Source: Chromera velia (lineage: Eukaryota; Sar; Chromeraceae). From it: a DNA stretch of 12,500 bases. Below, piece after piece: positions 10,498 through 12,500 of the stretch (its first letter is position 1; every line of letters starts with the position of its first letter). Both the position numbers and the translations under genes were made by a program. The notes under the pieces are model-generated. The model was not told the DNA's origin and ran no database searches. It saw only the letters and a list, made by a program, of their open reading frames with translations. The stretch is from the NCBI GenBank assembly GCA_018398765.1, contig JAHBMJ010005792.1:40001-52500 (forward strand). The letters are read 5' to 3'.

Positions 10498-11978
10498 TAT
10501 TGATTGATTGGTTGACTGATCGATTGATTGCTTGACTGACTGACTGACTGATTGATTGATTGATTGATTGATTGCATGAATGCAGTCATGGACCTGGGCC
10601 GGGTGGTGCGTGGTGTTGATGAACATCGCGTCGTTTGTCGGGGAGATGGCAGCGGGCGGGCTGACGGTCATCCTGGCAAACAGGGTCGGACCCTCATGCA
10701 TGCGTGCAGTCTTTTTGTCTGCCTCCCAGCCTTTCTGCCTGCCTGCCTGCCTGCCTGTCTTTCTGTCTGCCTCCCAGCCTTTCTGCCTGTCTGCATGCCT
10801 GTGTCGATGGGTGGCAGCCAAAACTCTCCTGGGGAAATTGATAAGAGAGACCACAGACAGTAACAAGAACACGGAGACCGGCGTTACCCTCATCTGTCAT
10901 TTTCGTTTCATCCTTCCTGCACTCTTACTTGCTTGCTTGCTCACATGCATGCAGTCGTTTGGGGAAATCCTGAGCATGTCTCCTCCCCTGAACCCCATCG
11001 CCATTTTGGGAGGGTTCACCCTCGCGCTGAGCTGGTTGATGACCATCCGGTTGCTTTGCGTGTCGAAAGAAATGATGAGACTAGTGGTGCTGTTGAGACA
11101 TCTGGTGGTTCGGTTACTTTCGTTTGGACTCTTGATTGTCAGTCAGTCAGTCAGTCAGTCTACATGTTTAATTCTCTGTTTTTGTGACTTCTTCTTCGTT
11201 TTCTTGTTTGCTTCTTCTTTTCCTTCGTGCGCTTCTTCATGTTCTTTTTCGTTTTTGCTATCTTCTCCCCATTCCTTTTCTTTTTGCCCCGATTTTCTTT
11301 CTATCCTTCTTCTGTCCATTCTTGCTTTGTTGTTCGTTTTCGTTTCTTTTCCTTTCCTTCCCTTCTGTCTGTGATATCCCGAAATCCATCATGCCGTTCT
11401 GTATTGATACATGATCTCAATAGTCGGTCGTGTACGTTGTCAGGCGCCATTTCTCTGCATACCGATCTGAATCATGCAGGCGTACATTACCCTGGCATTT
11501 GCTACTGCTTTCCGACTGATTGCTGGGCAGTCTCTGCCCGCAACTGGGGGGACGGAGAATGCAGTCCTGATCACCATCGGGCTGCTCGTAGGAAGTTTTC
11601 GTCCCGACTTTGAAAACGAGGTATGTATCAGCTTCTTTTCCCTCTCTCTGTCTCTGTTTCGTTCTTTCTCCCTTCCTTCATTTCTTTTTGCTTTCTTTCT
11701 GTCTGTATTTCTTTTTTTCTTATACCGTCCTCTTCCCTTTCGGTGTTCCCCTCTTTTTCTCTGTTCTTCTCTCTTGCCGCCTTTCTGTGGGTCACATTTC
11801 TTTCAGTGTGACTGTCTGTCTGTATGTCTTCTGATTTGCATATTTACCTGCTCATTTGTCTCTGTGTGTGCGTGTACGTGCATGTGTATGCGTATGTGTG
11901 CGCTGTCTGTCAGTCTGTCTGTCTGTCTGTCTGTCGCGAAGCGAAAAAGTAAAGTAAAGAAAAGACGATATAGTCTGT

Positions 11979-12015
<37 letters not shown>

Positions 12016-12037
12016 CGTGTGTGTATGCATGTGTGTA

Positions 12038-12102
<65 letters not shown>

Positions 12103-12398
12103 GCTGATTTGCTGATCACTCGATTCTTCGTCCTCAGCTACATGAGCATCGCCTCCCTGCTGCTTGCCAAGTTCCTTTTGGTCCTGTATGCCGATACTGT
12201 AATGGTCAGAAGGAGCGCCATAGGTGGAGAAGAGAGTGACAGCGAAGAGGTAAGCAAGCGTGTGGGCTTTTCAAGGCCCCAATGTAGCGCTCTGTCCGTC
12301 TGTCTGCTGATGTGGTTACTTTTCTGAACGTATCTTGGCAGAATCGTGTTACTTTTCTGAACGTTGATGGCCGGCTGCTCCCAAAAGAGACATCATGA
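18..12398 (+). CDS. Globin-TRP-like ion channel fusion gene (5' partial, 21 exons)
   Basis: Joined exons: 18-101, 447-521, 766-795, 1511-1573, 2199-2210, 3041-3556, 4023-4054, 4483-4630, 5198-5256, 5840-5990, 6272-6309, 6836-6899, 7370-7507, 8163-8240, 8812-8994, 9763-9942, 10586-10684, 10955-11137, 11480-11620, 12103-12249, 12342-12398. Total 2,478 nt (825 codons plus TGA), with frame kept at every junction, including three phase-2 introns. Seen: a C-terminal globin half (about 1-95), a charged linker (95-235), a second globin (235-358) with Pro256, Phe262 and His301, and six hydrophobic segments (547-790) with a pore loop. Known: globins bind haem through F8 His; TRP/Ion_trans channels have six helices with the pore between S5 and S6. 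Inferred: a haem-controlled cation channel with cytosolic globin modules. The start codon lies upstream. Several exon edges and the last exon are unproven without transcripts. Confidence 0.8.
102..446 (+). other. Intron 1, with GTGG and GT repeats
   Basis: The donor GTAGGT begins a run of GTAG/GTGG tetranucleotides (101-130). From about 370 to 440 there is a GT-rich tract that runs straight into the acceptor (gtgcatgcag). The middle has a short T run near 251. Open frames across 290-757 on both strands only read the GT/CA repeat (Cys-Val or Thr-His strings) and are not genes. Confidence 0.7.
447..521 (+). CDS. Exon 2: globin-like domain 1, F helix and FG turn
   Basis: Residues 29-53, phase 0 at both ends; acceptor atgcag, donor GTTGGA. 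The stretch PFDALFKNCGQVPDLLK occupies the place of a globin F helix and FG corner. Counting seven residues back from the FG-corner Pro (P49), the spacing seen in domain 2, gives Phe42, with Lys43 next. No His is present anywhere in this exon, so proximal haem ligation in domain 1 looks lost. The donor is weak, but the next exon continues in frame into a clear G helix. Confidence 0.75.
766..795 (+). CDS. Exon 3: globin-like domain 1, G helix
   Basis: Only 30 nt, encoding VSEVVFATMK (residues 54-63), between a tatgcag acceptor and a GTCAGT donor, phase 0 on both sides. The pattern (V/I-x-x-x-L-L-x-T-L/M) matches the globin G-helix segment that precedes the H helix, and it joins exons 2 and 4 without a break in the helix pattern. 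Confidence 0.75.
796..1510 (+). other. Intron 3, purine-rich
   Basis: It starts with GTCAGTCAGTAG. The interior is largely purine-rich on this strand (GAGTGA-like runs at 930-1010, GAAAGAGA and poly-G runs at 1290-1370). The end returns to mixed sequence before ctgcctgcctgcag. A 219-codon open frame starting at 1223 is made mostly of Arg/Lys/Glu from the GA repeat plus read-through of exon 4, and I do not consider it a gene. Confidence 0.7.
1511..1573 (+). CDS. Exon 4: globin-like domain 1, start of H helix
   Basis: Residues 64-84, phase 0 at both ends; acceptor ctgcag, donor GTAGTC. EVVGQDWDPEHDEAWQWLW strongly resembles the GH corner and H helix of single-domain globins and flavohaemoglobins, where the pattern is L-G-x-x-W-x-P-E-x-x-x-A-W. 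The same pattern returns in domain 2 (exon 9). This is the best single piece of evidence that the first domain is a globin. Confidence 0.8.
1574..2198 (+). other. Intron 4, with CTTCC repeat
   Basis: Mixed sequence with pyrimidine-rich patches (1920-1975) and a short (CTTC)n run at 2001-2027. There are several GTGCATGC motifs (1895, 2091). No additional exon is convincing here. The 3' end is a clear polypyrimidine tract and ttgcag. Confidence 0.65.
2199..2210 (+). CDS. Exon 5: 12-nt microexon (V-D-Q-H)
   Basis: Four codons, gtg gac cag cac, lie between a strong acceptor (ctgctcttgcag) and a strong donor (GTAAGTCA), in phase 0. The microexon would continue the H helix of globin-like domain 1 (residues 85-88). 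It is supported only by splice-site quality. Exon 4 could also join exon 6 in frame, so it may be alternatively used. Confidence 0.55.
2211..3040 (+). other. Intron 5, purine-rich with a 46-nt tandem duplication
   Basis: This is the longest intron. The interior is rich in GA on this strand (2290-2330, 2560-2960). It carries one clear tandem duplication (listed separately). Overlapping open frames on both strands in 2293-2940 are repetitive or low complexity, and none shows a recognisable protein signature. It ends in tttttgtcctgcag. Confidence 0.65.
2564..2655 (+). repeat. 46-nt tandem duplication
   Basis: Two adjacent copies (about 2564-2609 and 2610-2655) of a purine-rich unit starting AAAGACAGAAAGACCAGAG and ending AGGCCAAACAAACG or AGGCCAAACAAGCG. 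They are nearly identical, indicating a recent slip or unequal exchange inside intron 5. Confidence 0.85.
3041..3556 (+). CDS. Exon 6: charged linker and A/B/C helices of globin domain 2
   Basis: 172 codons (residues 89-260), phase 0, acceptor gtcctgcag, donor GTGAGT. It is the only long exon. Visible parts: a Trp-containing helix (SDRERVFAGWQSVEA, about 107-121) that could be a displaced globin A helix; a low-complexity acidic and Gly-rich stretch (about 160-188); a polybasic run RRKKKK (199-204); a Lys/Gln-rich helix (about 217-232); then TAAVLDEFWQQVSE and APTIGQ, which fit globin helix B and the start of helix C. P256 plus F262 from exon 7 give the conserved Pro-x5-Phe spacing of C2 and CD1. 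The polybasic run could bind lipid or act as a nuclear signal; this is not decidable here. Confidence 0.85.
3537..3658 (+). repeat. Hairpin bracketed by a duplicated exon end and donor (site A)
   Basis: A direct repeat of 23 nt with two mismatches lies at 3537-3559 and 3632-3654 (period 95). It covers the last codons of exon 6 and its GTG donor start; after a 4-nt gap the copies also share CGTC. Between them is a perfect 13-bp inverted repeat, GTATGGATTCATT at 3571-3583 and its complement at 3619-3631, and the right arm abuts the second copy. The layout is direct repeat, hairpin, direct repeat. Confidence 0.85.
3557..4022 (+). other. Intron 6, with AAAT/AAAG and GT repeats
   Basis: It opens with the site A hairpin and duplicate. 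The middle is mixed. From about 3920 to 3996 it becomes (AAAT)n/(AAAG)n/(AATG)n, then GT repeats (3997-4020) run directly into the gtgcag acceptor. Direct joining of exons 6 and 7 preserves the globin Pro-x5-Phe spacing, which argues against a missing constitutive exon here. Confidence 0.7.
3634..3651 (+). CDS. Possible 18-nt cassette exon (A-S-T-I-G-Q)
   Basis: It lies between an ACAG acceptor formed at the end of the hairpin arm and a GTGCGT donor, phase 0, six codons. It is a duplicated version of the end of exon 6 (APTIGQ). Inclusion would lengthen helix C by six residues. It may equally be a non-used relic within intron 6. Confidence 0.3.
4023..4054 (+). CDS. Exon 7: globin domain 2, CD1 Phe and start of E helix
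   Basis: Residues 261-270 plus two bases of codon 271; acceptor gtgcag, donor GTGAGC, so phase 0 in and phase 2 out. It encodes VFMKHKDLYY. F262 is the best candidate for the conserved CD1 Phe that packs on haem. The E7 residue is uncertain: by alignment from the E helix backward it would fall near L267, with V272 near E11, giving a hydrophobic distal pocket. H265 is in the CD/E turn. Confidence 0.75.
4055..4482 (+). other. Intron 7, with CT, GA and GTGA repeats
   Basis: Contains CT-rich segments (4145-4195 and 4425-4440), a (GA)n run at about 4331-4356 and (GTGA)n at 4453-4474 close to the acceptor tttgcag. A 150-codon minus-strand frame crosses it and exon 8. It is the antisense of the exon plus repeats, so it is rejected. 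Confidence 0.7.
4483..4630 (+). CDS. Exon 8: globin domain 2, E and F helices with proximal His
   Basis: Residues 271-320. It starts after tttgcag with one base completing codon 271, and ends at ctgcag before a GC donor (GCAAGC). VIHAVISRMVAYID is the E helix. DLALRHVIFGVNPADLRLF is an almost textbook globin F helix and FG corner: His301 (codon 4571-4573) sits seven residues before Pro308, as in bacterial and flavohaemoglobin-type globins. CRIYLQ begins helix G. This exon is the core evidence for a haem-competent domain. Confidence 0.9.
4612..4742 (+). repeat. 57-nt hairpin between perfect 37-nt direct repeats (site B)
   Basis: Copies 4612-4648 and 4706-4742 are identical over 37 nt (period 94). 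Each contains the end of exon 8 and its GC donor (ATCTATCTGCAGGCAAGC). The 57 nt between them (4649-4705) form an inverted repeat: GCATTTTCTTTCATAC at 4654-4669 pairs perfectly with 4685-4700. With two G-U pairs as RNA, the stem reaches both repeat edges (21 bp, 15-nt loop). Confidence 0.92.
4631..5197 (+). other. Intron 8, GC-AG intron with a 200-nt polypyrimidine block
   Basis: The donor is GCAAGC, the only non-GT donor in the model. The 5' part contains the site B hairpin and a second copy of the donor. From 4937 to 5140 the + strand is almost pure C/T, mostly (TC)n, followed by GT repeats to 5166 and then atgcag. Overlapping Ser/Leu- or Arg/Glu-rich frames here are translations of this repeat. 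Confidence 0.75.
4937..5166 (+). repeat. Polypyrimidine (TC)n block with GT tail
   Basis: About 200 nt of TC, CTTC and CCCTCT repeats, with almost no purines on the + strand, pass into GTGT repeats near the 3' splice site of intron 8. Such mirror-symmetric pyrimidine tracts can adopt triplex DNA. Confidence 0.9.
5198..5256 (+). CDS. Exon 9: globin domain 2, G-H helices
   Basis: Residues 321-339 plus two bases of codon 340; acceptor atgcag, donor GTGAGT. SLKKLAQEEWLPQYQHAWTK matches the end of helix G and start of helix H of globins: W330 and P332 are in the GH corner and A337-W338 in helix H. It parallels exon 4 of domain 1. Confidence 0.88.
5257..5839 (+). other. Intron 9, with GGAT repeat
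   Basis: Contains GGCT repeats at about 5301-5318, a (GGAT)n array at about 5455-5510 and alternating TGCATGCATGCATG near 5767-5781. The acceptor is cgcgtgcag. Short overlapping frames on both strands show no protein signature. The sequence 5537-5700 is non-repetitive but has no splice-bounded coding stretch I can defend. Confidence 0.65.
5840..5990 (+). CDS. Exon 10: end of globin domain 2 and start of pre-membrane region
   Basis: Residues 340-390. The first base completes Lys340; donor GTACGT, phase 0. FFNIAAAGLAEFIVAGL continues the globin H helix, ending near residue 358. Then comes a new helical stretch (VTRALVTGSLADLQNALM) with a faint ankyrin-like look and a basic segment ending in a triple Cys (387-389). 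Triple Cys could be lipidated or metal-bound; the sequence does not say. The exon joins globin directly to the channel-side region. Confidence 0.85.
5991..6271 (+). other. Intron 10, with TTTC and TCTGCC repeats
   Basis: Contains a (CTTT)n run ending in poly-T (about 6121-6163) and a (TCTGTC/TCTGCC)n run (about 6211-6258), then tctcatgcag. Nothing else is seen. Confidence 0.75.
6272..6309 (+). CDS. Exon 11: pre-membrane region
   Basis: Residues 391-402 plus two bases of codon 403; acceptor atgcag, donor GTCTGT, which immediately becomes a CTGT microsatellite. VVIKGERLAPIR is followed by a Trp codon completed in exon 12. The phase-2 junction gives a smooth helix (IRWMIEQGRLTLAGLL). No domain is recognised with certainty; the position is that of the cytosolic linker that precedes S1 in TRP-type channels. 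Confidence 0.65.
6310..6835 (+). other. Intron 11, with long CTGT microsatellite
   Basis: A (CTGT)n array begins at the donor and runs to about 6493, interrupted by CTGC, CCAT and CTTC units. A 10-bp inverted repeat (CTTTCAGAGG near 6635, its complement near 6683) lies in the unique part. The acceptor is gcgagcag. Cys/Leu/Ser-rich + frames and Thr-Asp-Arg-Gln minus frames here are microsatellite artefacts. Confidence 0.75.
6311..6493 (+). repeat. (CTGT)n microsatellite
   Basis: About 180 nt of imperfect CTGT repeats start within two bases of the intron 11 donor. Every unit supplies another GTCTGT that looks like that donor. Confidence 0.95.
6836..6899 (+). CDS. Exon 12: pre-membrane region
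   Basis: Residues 403-424. The first base completes Trp403; acceptor gagcag, donor GTCCGT, phase 0. MIEQGRLTLAGLLIKDCLALR reads as one or two short amphipathic helices, slightly ankyrin-like (E-Q-G then L-A-x-L-L-I), but too short to call a repeat. Another acceptor at 6610 (ccgcag followed by GATG) would also keep frame but leads to a Phe/Cys/Arg-rich run without a donor, so I preferred this one. Confidence 0.65.
6900..7369 (+). other. Intron 12, with CA repeat
   Basis: A CA-rich tract (about 6945-7007) is in the opposite orientation to the GT tracts of most other introns. The rest is mixed, with no exon signature. The pyrimidine tract and gtgcag end it. Overlapping frames at 7035-7436 read through into exon 13 in the wrong frame. 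Confidence 0.65.
7370..7507 (+). CDS. Exon 13: pre-membrane region, globin-like or ankyrin-like helices
   Basis: Residues 425-470, phase 0; acceptor gtgcag, donor GTGGGT. It encodes helices around GRELFWSVYGREILSVL and a segment ending PDLLKVFLDGHIWTSDL. Pro454 and Phe460 have the same P-x5-F spacing as globin C2/CD1, and P-D-L-L also occurs in domain 1. No F8 His-type segment follows before the membrane domain, so a third complete globin is not supported. An ankyrin-type pair of helices (APDLLKVFLDGH) is the alternative. Confidence 0.75.
7508..8162 (+). other. Intron 13, with CTGT repeats
   Basis: Mixed sequence with GGATGCATGGAT repeats near 7547-7562, then two short (CTGT)n blocks (about 7969-7991 and 8012-8050) and ACCGACC motifs near the 3' end; acceptor aagcag. 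No additional exon is convincing. Confidence 0.65.
8163..8240 (+). CDS. Exon 14: pre-membrane region
   Basis: Residues 471-496, phase 0; acceptor aagcag, donor GTCGGT, embedded in a GTCG tetranucleotide run. VIEGTRKTVLYVKELWGDLE forms a well-packed helix with conserved-looking Trp and Gly, then TQVPET. It belongs to the cytosolic region that leads into S1. The exact 3' edge is uncertain because the donor tetranucleotide repeats three times. Confidence 0.7.
8241..8811 (+). other. Intron 14, containing a possible alternative exon
   Basis: Starts with (GTCG)n. The remainder is unusually non-repetitive for this locus. It contains an exon-like stretch at 8615-8672 (listed separately) and a 127-codon frame beginning 8686 that reads into exon 15. 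The acceptor used here is ctttctcgcag. An upstream acceptor, tgctttcag at 8782, is also in frame and would add S-I-A-V-R-T-F-S-Q. Confidence 0.6.
8615..8672 (+). CDS. Possible alternative exon in intron 14
   Basis: After AAAG or CCAG acceptor-like sites, the frame PVEACENALSILQEQIRDTS stays open for 19 codons and then meets TGA at 8676. No in-frame GT donor precedes the stop; only a weak GC donor (GCTGAG) in the wrong phase is available. It could be an alternative terminal exon or chance. Confidence 0.2.
8812..8994 (+). CDS. Exon 15: pre-S1 helix and first half of S1
   Basis: Residues 497-557, phase 0; acceptor tcgcag, donor GTCAGT. It contains FPLSRVALLGRGRF, then HPTIEWIVEAKWRLFARTEF, a pattern familiar from TRP channels just before S1 (a 'HP...I...KW..F....F' motif), and the start of a hydrophobic helix (FLIRNFFYLFI). 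The frame stays open to 9069 through another hydrophobic run. The GTCAGT donor is preferred because exon 16 then completes a single S1 helix. Confidence 0.8.
8995..9762 (+). other. Intron 15, purine-rich interior
   Basis: If the donor were skipped, the frame would end at TAG 9067-9069. From about 9200 to 9520 the + strand is AG-rich (GGAAAG, GCAAAACAAAG repeats). The last 150 nt are mixed. It ends gttttcattcag, the only acceptor in the model that is not GCAG. A Phe/Leu/Pro-rich minus-strand frame at 9246-9560 is the complement of the purine block. Confidence 0.65.
9763..9942 (+). CDS. Exon 16: S1 end, S2
   Basis: Residues 558-617, phase 0; donor GTGGGT. ALFGTLGYVWLQ finishes S1 (about 547-569). 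SFRCLALLCAVTLSFLEILT forms S2 (about 580-599). QTQNGFVVGGLPF is the S2-S3 loop. The short S1-S2 loop (AGDPWTS) would face outside in the usual topology. Confidence 0.82.
9943..10585 (+). other. Intron 16, with TGAT microsatellite
   Basis: The first half is mixed. From 10344 to 10574 it is an imperfect (TGAT)n array reaching the acceptor region (gcatgaatgcag). The minus-strand frame with Asn-Gln-Ser strings is the complement of this repeat. Confidence 0.75.
10344..10574 (+). repeat. (TGAT)n microsatellite with higher-order units
   Basis: About 230 nt of TGAT repeats. A variant block (GAATTATTGATTGATTGG followed by TTGACTGA) occurs at least twice, around 10418 and 10494, showing duplication of a longer unit within the array. 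Confidence 0.92.
10586..10684 (+). CDS. Exon 17: S3
   Basis: Residues 618-650, phase 0; acceptor atgcag, donor taken as GTCGGA. SWTWAGWCVVLMNIASFVGE is a strongly hydrophobic helix with Trp at the membrane edge (S3), followed by a Gly/Ala-rich continuation (MAAGGLTVILANR). The donor is weak; the frame remains open afterwards, so the 3' edge could shift. Confidence 0.75.
10685..10954 (+). other. Intron 17, with duplicated CTGCC-rich unit
   Basis: A 25-nt unit (GTCTGCCTCCCAGCC then TTTCTGCCTG) occurs at 10717-10741 and 10765-10789, separated by CTGC repeats. A decoy acceptor gcgtgcag lies at 10702-10709. Ends cacatgcatgcag. Confidence 0.75.
10955..11137 (+). CDS. Exon 18: S4, S4-S5 linker, start of S5
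   Basis: Residues 651-711, phase 0; donor GTCAGT. NPIAILGGFTLALSWLMTIR is a hydrophobic helix ending with Trp and Arg, resembling S4 of TRPV-type channels, where a 'LALxW' pattern precedes an aromatic/basic stretch. MRLVVLLRHLVVRLLSFGLL forms the S4-S5 linker and enters S5. There are few regularly spaced Arg, so classical voltage sensing is unlikely. Confidence 0.83.
11138..11479 (+). other. Intron 18, pyrimidine-rich
   Basis: Begins with five GTCA units (11138-11157). The stretch 11165-11370 is T/C-rich (Phe/Ser/Leu in all frames). The acceptor is aatcatgcag. No extra exon seen. Confidence 0.7.
11480..11620 (+). CDS. Exon 19: S5 and pore loop
   Basis: Residues 712-758, phase 0; acceptor atgcag, donor GTATGT. 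AYITLAFATAFRLIAG completes S5; the 'xLAFAxAFxL' motif is typical of TRP S5. After a Gly/Thr-rich turret, NAVLITIGLLVGSFRPDFE fits the pore helix and filter loop (G-S-F-R-P-D-F). Filters of related channels usually carry G plus acidic residues. The Arg next to the presumed filter is unusual. Confidence 0.85.
11621..12102 (+). other. Intron 19, with CTGT and long GT repeats
   Basis: T/C-rich 11635-11775, CTGT repeats at about 11905-11936, and an almost uninterrupted GT tract (about 11980-12100) that forms the sequence right up to the gtgcag acceptor. Confidence 0.78.
11980..12100 (+). repeat. (GT)n microsatellite abutting a 3' splice site
   Basis: About 120 nt of GT repeats with ATGC interruptions lie immediately upstream of the acceptor for exon 20, in place of a polypyrimidine tract. 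Confidence 0.95.
12103..12249 (+). CDS. Exon 20: S6 and proximal C-terminal tail
   Basis: Residues 759-807, phase 0; acceptor gtgcag, donor GTAAGC. RFFVLSYMSIASLLLAKFLL is the S6 helix, followed by VLYADTV. This resembles the 'LLLxNLLIAxxxxTY' ending of TRP S6 helices, but Ala-Lys occupies the place of the usual Asn-containing step. The tail has RR then an acidic GEESDSEE segment, a possible phosphorylation site. Confidence 0.85.
12250..12341 (+). other. Intron 20, short (92 nt)
   Basis: Donor GTAAGC, acceptor tcttggcag. It contains the first copy of a 17-nt direct repeat whose second copy is inside exon 21. If it were not spliced, the frame would hit TGA at 12325-12327 (ctg atg tgg tta ctt ttc tga). 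Confidence 0.55.
12315..12364 (+). repeat. 17-nt direct repeat across the last intron/exon border
   Basis: GTTACTTTTCTGAACGT occurs at 12315-12331 (intron) and 12348-12364 (exon 21), perfectly, with a period of 33. The presumed acceptor AG lies between the two copies. Confidence 0.9.
12342..12398 (+). CDS. Exon 21: probable terminal exon
   Basis: Residues 808-825 (NRVTFLNVDGRLLPKETS) followed by TGA 12396-12398. In phase with exon 20. The short hydrophilic tail is plausible as a channel C terminus. Support is limited to the acceptor and frame. An alternative is that the gene continues past the window with this segment intronic. Confidence 0.55.
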   Translation, partial: NRVTFLNVDGRLLPKETS

Positions 12399-12411
12399 GA
12401 GTCTCCGCCCG

Positions 12412-12461
<50 letters not shown>

Positions 12462-12500
12462 GTGTGTCTGTCACTCACTAATGACCTTTGCTGCCAAAAG
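12399..12500 (+). other. Downstream flank, CT/GT repeat
   Basis: A (CT)n-(GT)n compound microsatellite (about 12411-12458). No AATAAA-type polyadenylation signal seen before the window ends. Confidence 0.6.

Noticed and set aside
10344-10574. CRISPR-like or satellite array
   Set aside because: Units are 4 nt with no unique spacers; an ordinary microsatellite.
10267-10893. 208-codon minus-strand frame rich in Asn-Gln-Ser
   Set aside because: Translation of the TGAT microsatellite; overlaps exon 17 antisense.

Overview
This is a eukaryotic nuclear window that holds most of one large, intron-dense protein-coding gene on the + strand. I see no bacterial or phage gene organisation. I could assemble 21 exons (18-12398) by reading across splice sites. 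They total 2,478 nt, keep one open frame across 20 introns, and encode 825 residues plus a stop. The gene enters from the left already spliced in, so its 5' end is outside the window. It probably ends at TGA 12396-12398. The introns (0.09-0.83 kb) are packed with microsatellites: GT, CT, CTGT, GGAT, TGAT, AAAG. Of the 20 introns, 19 end in GCAG and 17 lie in phase 0. This style suggests an intron-rich alveolate-type protist or alga, such as a chromerid or dinoflagellate relative. That placement is inference only.

Protein layout, numbered from the first visible residue: 1-~95, the C-terminal half of a globin-like domain that lacks the proximal His; ~95-~235, a charged linker with acidic/Gly-rich and polybasic stretches; ~235-~358, a second globin-like domain with the expected helix C Pro (P256), CD1 Phe (F262), proximal F8 His (H301), GVNP turn and Trp-rich H helix; ~359-~535, a cytosolic pre-membrane region; ~547-~790, six hydrophobic segments with a pore loop, laid out like TRP/Ion_trans channels; and a short acidic C-terminal tail. 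The natural reading is a membrane cation channel with two globin modules on its cytosolic N-terminal side, a candidate haem- or gas-responsive channel.

Region by region: 18-2210 carries globin-like domain 1 (exons 1-5). 3041-3556 is the one long exon (linker and start of globin 2). 4023-5990 completes globin 2. 6272-8240 is the pre-membrane region. 8812-12249 holds S1-S6. 12342-12398 is the probable last exon. Two introns carry an unusual structure at their 5' splice sites: a short hairpin bracketed by a direct duplication of the exon end plus donor (3537-3658 and 4612-4742, both with a 94-95 nt period). No RNA genes, CRISPR arrays, transposase genes or convincing second genes were found. Most long open frames, especially on the minus strand, are read-through of microsatellites.
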